64,000 nt of DNA. Source: Jannaschia rubra. Its GTDB lineage: Bacteria; Pseudomonadota; Alphaproteobacteria; Rhodobacterales; Rhodobacteraceae. Below are positions 57,704 through 64,000 of this stretch, in pieces. The DNA is taken from positions 316,406 to 380,405 of the forward strand of contig NZ_CXPG01000014.1 in NCBI RefSeq assembly GCF_001403735.1, written 5' to 3'. Below the pieces are notes generated by a model. The model was not told the origin of the DNA. It worked only from the letters and a program-made list of their open reading frames with translations, and ran no database searches. The translations under genes and the position numbers were made by a program. How positions within the stretch are numbered: position 1 is the first letter of the stretch; every line of letters begins with the position of its first letter.

Positions 57704-58569
57704 CGCGACCGCAGCCGGCTCAACTGTACCGCGAGGATGCCCAGCGTCACCACCACGACCCCCGCCACGTCGAGCGGGCCAAGCTGCTCCCCCAGCAGTG
57801 CCCAGGCGATGACCACGCCGAAGAACGGGTTGAGGAAGTGGAAGGTCGCGGCGGGCGTCGCGCCGATTCGCGCGACCAGCAGGAACCAGATCCAGGTCGC
57901 CGCCAGCCCCGGCACCAGCGTCGTATAGGCCAGTGCTGCGATCAGGCGGGGCGTCCAGGTCACGTCCCATGTTTCGACCGCCAATCCGATGGGCAACAGG
58001 GTCACGGCCCCCACGACCATCTGCAGCCCCACCACCATCAGAAGGTTGCCGCCACCCGACGCGCCCCGCACCGACAGGGTCGCGGCAGTCAGCGCCGCGA
58101 CCGCGATGAGGCACAGCAAGATGCCCAGAGGGTCCGCGCCGCCCGACAGCCGGGTGCCCATGATAAGCATCACGCCGAACGTCCCCGCCAGAAGGCCCGC
58201 GACCCCCAGCACCCGTGTGCGTTCCGAGAACAGCACCCAGTTCGCAAGCGCCACGAGCAGCGGCAGGCAGGAGGCGATGATCGCGGCCAGCGACGCCTCG
58301 ATCCACTGCATCGCGACGAAGTTCAGCCCCAGGTAGAGCGCGTTCTGGCAGATGCCGAAGACCACCACCGCCCGCCACTGCCCCCGCGTCAGCGCCATCC
58401 GCTGCCCCGCCGCCCATGCGATGGCGATGCCCAGGGCGCCCGAGATGGCGAAGCGCAGCGCCAGCGACAGGATCGGCGGCGCTTCGGTCACGATGATGCG
58501 CGCCGACGTGAAGGCCGACGACCACATCGCCGCGAAAAGAAGGCCGAGGGCGAGGGCGCGAAGATCCAT
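57637..58569 (-). CDS. EamA/DMT family transporter
   Basis: 310-residue drug/metabolite transporter with ten predicted helices in two EamA repeats (about residues 5-135 and 148-285). The ATG at 58569 places TM1 directly at the N-terminus (MDLRALALGLLFAAMWSSAF), as usual; longer in-frame starts add an unlikely basic leader. The Pro/Ala-rich tail overlaps the end of the GST pseudogene by 67 bp. Substrate unknown; amino acids or metabolites are typical. Confidence 0.9.
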   Translation of the reverse strand: MDLRALALGLLFAAMWSSAFTSARIIVTEAPPILSLALRFAISGALGIAIAWAAGQRMALTRGQWRAVVVFGICQNALYLGLNFVAMQWIEASLAAIIASCLPLLVALANWVLFSERTRVLGVAGLLAGTFGVMLIMGTRLSGGADPLGILLCLIAVAALTAATLSVRGASGGGNLLMVVGLQMVVGAVTLLPIGLAVETWDVTWTPRLIAALAYTTLVPGLAATWIWFLLVARIGATPAATFHFLNPFFGVVIAWALLGEQLGPLDVAGVVVVTLGILAVQLSRLRSRQPVPPPPASAASAVAAPRTGG

Positions 58570-58760
58570 GGTCCATCCGTCATGCAGCGTCGCCGGAACC
58601 CTGAGGATTTCGCCGCCGCAGGCAAGCCCCCCCGGACCGGCGCCTCGAATGCCCTGTGCCATCTCGACGGAGAAGGACATCGACCCGCCTCGGTTGCCGA
58701 ACCTCCGCGACGTCTTAGGTCCCGCACCAACGAGCCACGATCGCACAAGGATGGAACCCG

Positions 58761-59387
58761 ATGACGACGCTTTATACGATGCCCGGAACCTGCTCGCTTT
58801 CGCCCAACATCGCCGTCGCCTGGCTGGATGCGCCGGTCGACATTCACACCATGGCCTACGGCGATCACAAGAAGGACGCCTACCTGGCCATCAATCCCAA
58901 GGCCAAGGTGCCGGCGGTCCAGTTTGACGACGGTGACGTGCTGACCGAGGCGGCGGCGATCCTGGCCTGGCTGGGGGCGGAGCACGGCTCCGAGGGCTAT
59001 GCCCGCGATACGGACCTCGGCCGGAAGGAAGCGGAAGCGCTGTCCTACATGACGTCGGAGGTCCATGCCGCCTATGGCGGTCATTTCGGCCCCCAGAACC
59101 TGGCCGAGACCGAGGACGGGCAGGCGGAGGTCAAGCGCAAGGCCTATGAAACGCTCGCCGGGCATTACGAGCGTCTGAACGGCACGCTGCGCGACAACGG
59201 AGGTGAATGGTACCTGGGCAAACGCAGCTTCGCGGATACGTTCCTCTATGTGCTGACGCGCTGGATCGATCAGACACCGCTTTCCTACGGGGACTATCCG
59301 GCGCTGAAGTCGCACATGGCCCGGATGGAGGCAGACGAGGGCGTGCGTCTTGCCCTGAAGCGCCAGAACATGGATCCGATGGGGTGA
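58761..59387 (+). CDS. Glutathione S-transferase
   Basis: 208-residue intact GST. The thioredoxin-like domain begins MTTLYTMPGTCSLSPNIAVA, with likely catalytic Ser/Cys around residues 10-12; the KVPAVQFDDGDVLTEAAAIL block includes the cis-Pro and the glutathione-binding acidic-Thr pair. The helical domain occupies about residues 88-208. The TCSLSP start resembles beta-class bacterial GSTs. It is coupled to the next gene by GTGA and probably acts in detoxification. Confidence 0.9.
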   Translation: MTTLYTMPGTCSLSPNIAVAWLDAPVDIHTMAYGDHKKDAYLAINPKAKVPAVQFDDGDVLTEAAAILAWLGAEHGSEGYARDTDLGRKEAEALSYMTSEVHAAYGGHFGPQNLAETEDGQAEVKRKAYETLAGHYERLNGTLRDNGGEWYLGKRSFADTFLYVLTRWIDQTPLSYGDYPALKSHMARMEADEGVRLALKRQNMDPMG

Positions 59388-60343
59388 ACGCACCACGGGG
59401 CAGGGCCGCCTGGCCGTCGATACCCTACGGCGAATGGGCCGGGACCTGCGCCGCAGTGCACCTGTGGACGCAGATCGTGGGCAAGTACCGTCTGACCCAT
59501 ACGCCCTGGGTCAACCATTCCTGGCACGCGACCCTCTACGTCACGCCCCGCGGCATGACCACGGGGCCGGTGCACGAGCCGGGCGGTTGCATCTGCCTGA
59601 CCTTCGATCTCGTCGATCATCGTCTCGTCGCCGAAGCCGAGACCGGCGCGCGGGAGAGCTTCGCGCTCGAAGCCATGGGGGTGGCCGATTTCCTCGACCG
59701 CACCCGGACGGCGGTCGAAGGGGTCGGCGGCACGTTCGACATCCACGGTGCGCCCAATGAGGTGGCCGAGGCGGTGCCCTTCGCCGACGACACCGACCGG
59801 CGCCCCTACGACGCCGATGCGGTCGCGCGCTACCATGGGGCGCTCCTGCGCATCGTTCCGGTGTTCGAGACGTTCCGCACCGGATTTCTGGGCAAGGTCT
59901 CGCCCGTGCATCTGTTCTGGGGGTCGTTCGATCTCGCCGTCACACGATTTTCGGGTCGGCTGGCGCCCCTCCATCCGGCCGGCATTCCCAATCTGCCCGA
60001 CGACGTCGCGCAGGAGGCCTATAGCCACGAAGTGTCCTCTGCGGGTTTCTGGCCGGGCGGCGGCGGCGTGGATGAACCCATGTTCTACTCCTATGCCTAC
60101 CCCGCGCCGGACGGTTTCGCCGATCGACCCGCAGGGCCGGACGCGGCGCGGTTCGACGACGGGCTGGGCGAGTTCCTGCTGCCCTATGCCGAGGTGCGCG
60201 CCAGCGACGACCCCGAAGCGATGCTGATGTCGTTCATGCAATCGACCTATGAGGCCGCGGCGAAGACGGGCAACTGGGATCGCGCCGCCCTGGAGTGCGA
60301 AACGGGCGTTCCGGGCGTTCCGCGGCCGCTGCACCGGGGCTGA
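59384..60343 (+). CDS. DUF5996 family protein
   Basis: 319-residue soluble protein of the uncharacterised DUF5996 type: WPSIPYGEWAGTCAAVHLWT, GKYRLTHTPWVNHSWHATLY, and FWGSFDLAVTRFSGR. Several conserved His, Trp and Arg residues suggest an enzyme, but no reaction is known. The GTG overlaps the GST stop as GTGA, so it is translated together with the GST and may act in the same detoxification step. Confidence 0.8.
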   Translation: MNAPRGRAAWPSIPYGEWAGTCAAVHLWTQIVGKYRLTHTPWVNHSWHATLYVTPRGMTTGPVHEPGGCICLTFDLVDHRLVAEAETGARESFALEAMGVADFLDRTRTAVEGVGGTFDIHGAPNEVAEAVPFADDTDRRPYDADAVARYHGALLRIVPVFETFRTGFLGKVSPVHLFWGSFDLAVTRFSGRLAPLHPAGIPNLPDDVAQEAYSHEVSSAGFWPGGGGVDEPMFYSYAYPAPDGFADRPAGPDAARFDDGLGEFLLPYAEVRASDDPEAMLMSFMQSTYEAAAKTGNWDRAALECETGVPGVPRPLHRG

Positions 60344-60419
60344 CGGGTCCGGGACGGCGACCCGTCGGTTCCGTCCCGACCGGCGGAACCGGAAACAGGG
60401 CCGGGGAGGCGCGGCCGTA

Positions 60420-61319
60420 TCACAACGCGCAAGTCTCCTTCACATGGGCTTCGAAGAAGTCCGAGAACGTCGCCACCCGAAGCGGAAGCCGTTCATAGGG
60501 CGGATAATAGAGCGTGAGCCAGATCTCCGGCGCCGACCAGTCGGGGAGAAGTTCGATCAGCCGCCCCGCCTCCAGAGCCTCCGCCACGATGAAGCGCGGC
60601 AGAAGCGCGATGCCTTCGCCGTTCGACGCGAGGCGCGCAAGGAGGTCTCCGTTGTTGGCGCTGAAGGTTCCGTCGGCCTTCACGTTGCGGCGGGTGGTCC
60701 CCTTGGACAACTCCCACGTCTCATCGCGCGAGTCCGCCTGGTAGCTCAGCCGGGAATAGGCGCCCAGATCGTCGGGCGTACGCGGCCGACCCCTGGCCGC
60801 GATGCACCCCGGAGTCGCCACGAGGACGCGCGGAACCCGGCAGATCTTGCGCCAGATCGTCGACTTGTCGGTGGGCGGCCCGGAGATGCGGACGGCGAGG
60901 TCGTAGTCCTCCTCCACGATATCGACGAACCGGTCGGAAAGGTTCACGGCCACATGCGTCTGCGGATGCAGCACCGCGAATTGCGACAGGACGTCGGGCA
61001 GGACCTTCAGCCCCAGCGACAGGGGCGCACTGATGCGGATATGCCCCGCGGTCATGCCCTGTGCCTCGCGGATTTCCTCGGCCGCATGCGCCAGCCCCTG
61101 TGCGAGCGGACGCACCCGTGCGGCATAGATCGCGCCGGCGGAGGTCAACGACACCCGCCGTGTCGTCCGCACCAGAAGCTGCAGGCCCAGCCGTGCCTCC
61201 AGTGCCGCGACGGTTCGCGTGACCGATGCCGGCGTCAGCCCGAGTTGCCGGGCCGCACCGGCAAAACTCTCCAATTCGGCCACGGCCAGAAAGACACGGA
61301 TGGATTCGAGTTCGCCCAT
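60420..61319 (-). CDS. LysR family transcriptional regulator
   Basis: 299-residue regulator with N-terminal HTH (SFAGAARQLGLTPASVTRTV, then LEARLGLQLLVRTTRRVSLT) and C-terminal effector domain (about 90-299). It belongs to the subgroup with TRRVSLT typical of AaeR/DmlR-type regulators. It diverges from the ring-cleaving dioxygenase and wrbA genes across a 113-bp gap and is therefore the probable regulator of that quinone-related pair. Confidence 0.9.
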   Translation of the reverse strand: MGELESIRVFLAVAELESFAGAARQLGLTPASVTRTVAALEARLGLQLLVRTTRRVSLTSAGAIYAARVRPLAQGLAHAAEEIREAQGMTAGHIRISAPLSLGLKVLPDVLSQFAVLHPQTHVAVNLSDRFVDIVEEDYDLAVRISGPPTDKSTIWRKICRVPRVLVATPGCIAARGRPRTPDDLGAYSRLSYQADSRDETWELSKGTTRRNVKADGTFSANNGDLLARLASNGEGIALLPRFIVAEALEAGRLIELLPDWSAPEIWLTLYYPPYERLPLRVATFSDFFEAHVKETCAL

Positions 61320-61432
61320 GCGGAGATCATTACATCACGTGCAACGGTCAATTCAATATTATGCCGGTTCTTATGAGTGACCGGGTACCCTAAGTCTTCG
61401 GTCAAGCGAGATCATCCAGGAAGGAGCGCGAC

Positions 61433-62365
61433 GTGCTCACTCAGATCAGGGGCCTGCACCACGTCACGTCCATGGCGGCGGATGCGCAGGAGAACAACGC
61501 GTTCTTCACCAAGGTGCTCGGCCTGCGCCGGGTCAAGAAGACCGTCAACTTCGACGCGCCCGATGTCTATCACCTCTATTACGGCGACGAGACCGGTACG
61601 CCCGGCTCCGTGATGACCTATTTTCCGTTCCCGCATATCGTGAAGGGCCGTCCCGGCACGGGGGCCGTATCCGAAACGGCCTTCGCGGTTCCCGAAGGGT
61701 CTCTCGATGACTGGCGCGACCGCCTCGCCGGCGCCGGGGTCGGAGGCATCGAGGAGACGCGTCGCTTCGGCGAGAAGCGCCTTCGGTTCCTCGGCCCGGA
61801 CGGCGAAGGCTTTGCCCTGGCCGAGGCGCCGGACGACATGCGCGCGCCCTGGCCGGGCGGTCCGGTCCCTGTGGACAAAGGCATCCGCGGCTTTCGCGGC
61901 GTGACCATGCGCTTGCGCGACGGGGTCGCCACCGCGGAACTTCTGACGTTCATGGGCTACCGCGAGGTGGCCCGCGAGGGCGCGCTGATCCGGCTGGCCC
62001 TCGACGGCGGCAACGGCGCCGATGTCATCGACCTCGAGGTTCTGCCCGACGCGCAGCCGGCGCGCGAAGGCGCGGGGTCGGTCCACCATGTCGCCTTCGC
62101 GGTGGAGAACCGCGCGGCGCAGGCCGACGTCCGCAAGGCGTTGCTGGAACCGGGGGCTCATGTCACGCCGGCCATCGACCGCGACTACTTCTGGGCGATC
62201 TACTTCCGCACCCCCGGCGGGGTCCTGTTCGAGATCGCCACGAACGAGCCCGGCTTCGACCGCGACGAGGATGTGGCCCACCTGGGCGAGGCCCTCAAGC
62301 TACCGGACCAACACGCCCATCTGCGCGACCGGCTGGAACGGTCGCTGCCTGCCATCGCCGACTGA
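61433..62365 (+). CDS. Ring-cleaving dioxygenase of the VOC superfamily (MhqO-like)
   Basis: 310-residue cytoplasmic protein with two vicinal-oxygen-chelate modules (about 5-130 and 150-280). Metal-binding positions are visible: His9/His10 (GLHHVTSMAAD), VHHVAFAV in the second module and the terminal Glu in VLFEIATNEPGF. Relatives (MhqO, LinE, PcpA) open hydroquinone or catechol rings. The GTG start has GAAGGAG about 7 bases upstream. A LysR gene diverges and a WrbA quinone reductase follows, which supports a role in quinone/hydroquinone detoxification. Confidence 0.88.
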   Translation: MLTQIRGLHHVTSMAADAQENNAFFTKVLGLRRVKKTVNFDAPDVYHLYYGDETGTPGSVMTYFPFPHIVKGRPGTGAVSETAFAVPEGSLDDWRDRLAGAGVGGIEETRRFGEKRLRFLGPDGEGFALAEAPDDMRAPWPGGPVPVDKGIRGFRGVTMRLRDGVATAELLTFMGYREVAREGALIRLALDGGNGADVIDLEVLPDAQPAREGAGSVHHVAFAVENRAAQADVRKALLEPGAHVTPAIDRDYFWAIYFRTPGGVLFEIATNEPGFDRDEDVAHLGEALKLPDQHAHLRDRLERSLPAIAD

Positions 62366-62446
62366 CCCCGGCGCGCCATCGTCACCGGGGCGCGGCCGAT
62401 GCCTTCCCTGACGACCCTTCCCACCACCCCTCACAGGAGATCTTCC

Positions 62447-63049
62447 ATGTCTGTCAAGCTCGCTGTCATCTATTATTCCAGCTACGGGACCAATCATCGG
62501 ATGGCCTCGATCGCGGCCGAGGCGGCGCGGGCGGCGGGGGCGGAGGTTCGGTTGCTGAAGGCGCCCGAGACCGCGCCGGCCGAGGTCGTCGCCGGCGTCG
62601 ATGCCTGGAAGGCCCAGGCCGAGAGGGGCGCCGATGTTCCCGACGCGACGGTGGAGGACATGGAATGGGCCGATGCCTATCTGATTTCGGCGCCGACCCG
62701 CTTCGGCATCATGGCCAGCCAGATGCGCGCCTTCATCGACACGCTGGGCGGGATCTGGTCCAGGGGCGGGCTGGCGAACAAGCCGGTCTCGGCGATGACC
62801 TCGACGCAGAACGTGAACGGCGGGCAGGAGACGACGCTGGTGTCGTTCTACACCACGGTCATGCACTGGGGCGGGGTCGTGGTGGCGCCGGGCTATACCG
62901 ACGACGTCATCTTCAAGACCGGCGGCAACCCCTACGGCTACAGCCACATCGCGGGCGCGGAGTTCACCGAGGAGGTGCAGGCCGCCATCTCGCACCAGGC
63001 CCGTCGCCTGGTCGATGTCGCGGGGAAGCTGACGGCCGGCGACGCCTGA
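62447..63049 (+). CDS. wrbA: NAD(P)H:quinone oxidoreductase WrbA
   Basis: 200-residue FMN flavoprotein reducing quinones by two electrons, avoiding semiquinone radicals. The flavodoxin P-loop is [12 protein letters not shown] near the N-terminus; [20 protein letters not shown] and [14 protein letters not shown] are WrbA motifs. The ATG at 62447 is chosen because AGGAG lies 7 bases upstream; an in-frame ATG at 62399 adds a 16-residue leader without a ribosome site. It is 81 bp from the dioxygenase gene. Confidence 0.94.
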   Translation: MSVKLAVIYYSSYGTNHRMASIAAEAARAAGAEVRLLKAPETAPAEVVAGVDAWKAQAERGADVPDATVEDMEWADAYLISAPTRFGIMASQMRAFIDTLGGIWSRGGLANKPVSAMTSTQNVNGGQETTLVSFYTTVMHWGGVVVAPGYTDDVIFKTGGNPYGYSHIAGAEFTEEVQAAISHQARRLVDVAGKLTAGDA

Positions 63050-63061
63050 GGCCGGGGGGTC

Positions 63062-63089
63062 GGGGGGCCATCGTCCGGGACGGCCCCCC
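63062..63089 (+). terminator. Hairpin downstream of wrbA
   Basis: GGGGGGCC / GGCCCCCC 8-bp inverted repeat with a 12-nt loop, 12 bp after the wrbA stop, without a T-tract. It is a likely transcription end or mRNA-protecting structure. Confidence 0.45.
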
Positions 63090-63206
63090 GGCGGGTCTCC
63101 CGTGCTCCCCTGCGCCGTCACCTCGACCCCGCTGCCCTGACCTGCGGTTTTTCCGGCCGGGCGGTCTAGGTTGTCTTGTTCCACGCAATCCTTCGAAAGT
63201 CCCTCG

Positions 63207-64000
63207 ATGCCCCTGTCGTTCCGCCTCGCCCTGCCGCTTGCAGCCTGCATCGCCCTGAGCCCCGCCGCCTTGCGGGCGGAGGGGGATCAGGGGCGGGGGG
63301 CGATGCGGCAGATCTCGACCCACATGGGCGAGATGACCATGTCGGCCGAGGCGGGGGACCTTTCGGTCGACGACGCCCTGCGGTTCGAGCCCTACCAGCA
63401 GCTCGAGGAGATGTTCGGGCGCGACGACGTGGTCTACCTGATGCGCCACGGCCCGACCGACTGGTCGAAGCTCGACCGAAAGGACGTGGCGCCGCAGGAT
63501 TGCGCCGACCAGCGGGTGCTGAGCGAGGCGGGCGCGGAGGACATGCGCAACCTGGGCACGCTGATGGCGGCGAACGACGTGCTGCCGTCGCGGATCGTAG
63601 CCAGCCAGTGGTGCCGCAACCAGCAGACGGTGGAGGCCCTCCTCGAAGGCTTCGACCGGGTGGACCCGGAGATTGCGGCGACCATGCCGGTCGCCTCCGA
63701 CGCGGAGCTCAACCTGCTGCTGTCGCTGCAGGGCGCCCGAAGCACCGCCGCGCTGCGCGACCTGATCTCGGCCTGGGACGGCGACCCGGAGCGGTCGGGG
63801 CCGCTGCTGCTCGTCAGCCATTACACCAACATCGAGGAGCTGACGCAGTTCCGGGTGTTCGAGGGCGAGGTCCTGGTGCTCGACCCCGGGCGCGACAACC
63901 AGGTGCTGGGCTACCTGCGCCTGCGGTCGGCGGAGCCGGACGTGGGGCATTTCGCCGACGCGCTGGCCTCGCCGCTTCTCGACCGCAGCCGGGCGCTCGA
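63207..64000 (+). CDS. Secreted histidine phosphatase family protein (partial, runs off window)
   Basis: Open from the ATG at 63207 to the window end (264 codons visible, no stop). The signal peptide spans about residues 1-24 (LPLAACIALSPAALRA). The histidine phosphatase core starts with the RHG motif LMRHGPTDW and includes the second catalytic His in LLVSHYTNIEEL. Substitution of the usual follow-on residues makes the substrate uncertain; periplasmic phosphoester hydrolysis is the family role. The 3' part lies beyond the window. Confidence 0.85.
   Translation, partial: MPLSFRLALPLAACIALSPAALRAEGDQGRGAMRQISTHMGEMTMSAEAGDLSVDDALRFEPYQQLEEMFGRDDVVYLMRHGPTDWSKLDRKDVAPQDCADQRVLSEAGAEDMRNLGTLMAANDVLPSRIVASQWCRNQQTVEALLEGFDRVDPEIAATMPVASDAELNLLLSLQGARSTAALRDLISAWDGDPERSGPLLLVSHYTNIEELTQFRVFEGEVLVLDPGRDNQVLGYLRLRSAEPDVGHFADALASPLLDRSRAL

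Overview
The window is chromosomal DNA of an alphaproteobacterium, most likely the Rhodobacter/Paracoccus/Roseobacter group (Rhodobacteraceae sensu lato). The reasons are a high GC content, nirK followed by nirV, the tight order hemJ-rho-mnmE-mnmG-rsmG-parA-parB, the order maf-aroE-coaE-dnaQ followed by secB, and a dnaK promoter of the alphaproteobacterial RpoH type. I see no rRNA, tRNA, IS element, prophage or CRISPR array. Most of the window is core genome lying around a probable replication origin.

Layout. (1) 1-2078: denitrification pair nirK-nirV. (2) 2094-9116, minus strand: a peptide/nickel-type ABC importer (binding protein, two permeases, two ATPases) ending in an M20 amidohydrolase, with a divergent LysR gene at 9256. 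(3) 10305-14091: a ribonuclease D-type exonuclease, lptC-lptA-lptB, hpf and ptsN. (4) 14088-21948: a surface-glycan block. On the minus strand are cysQ, galU, two tandem paralogous glycosyltransferases, a GT14-type glycosyltransferase and a sulfotransferase; a polysaccharide-export permease diverges from it. (5) 22474-31527: alkB, dnaK-dnaJ behind a heat-shock promoter, an unknown secreted protein, mutS, grpE and hrcA. (6) 31632-34113: rph-rdgB-hemW. (7) 34084-41454, minus: parB, parA, rsmG, mnmG, mnmE, rho and hemJ, with three perfect parS sites embedded in rsmG and the mnmG start. (8) 41455-41850: a 396-bp gap that is the best candidate for the chromosomal origin oriC. (9) 41851-48157: maf-aroE-coaE-dnaQ, a small Lrp/AsnC-type domain protein, secB, fxsA, a Tim44-domain protein, mltA and smr. 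(10) 48119-52441: MFS transporter, hslU, hslV, idi and a cytochrome c. (11) 52477-57002: thiBPQ under a TPP riboswitch, then aroC. (12) 57087-64000: a decayed glutathione S-transferase gene, an EamA transporter, an intact GST with a DUF5996-like protein, a LysR gene divergent from a ring-cleaving dioxygenase and wrbA, and a histidine phosphatase cut by the window end.

How the parts work together. Genes left of the 41455-41850 gap run left and genes right of it run right, as expected for leading-strand genes flanking an origin; parS sites 3.2-5.6 kb away fit ParB-origin segregation. The glycan block supplies UDP-glucose (galU), transfers sugars, probably sulfates them, and clears the PAP by-product (cysQ). 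The chaperone genes are split: dnaK-dnaJ carry an RpoH promoter and grpE-hrcA lie on the other strand past mutS. No wholly new system is evident. The most interesting points are the origin candidate with its coding-embedded parS sites, the probable sulfated-glycan locus, and a hairpin plus T-tract at the 5' end of an mltA gene that lacks a signal peptide.
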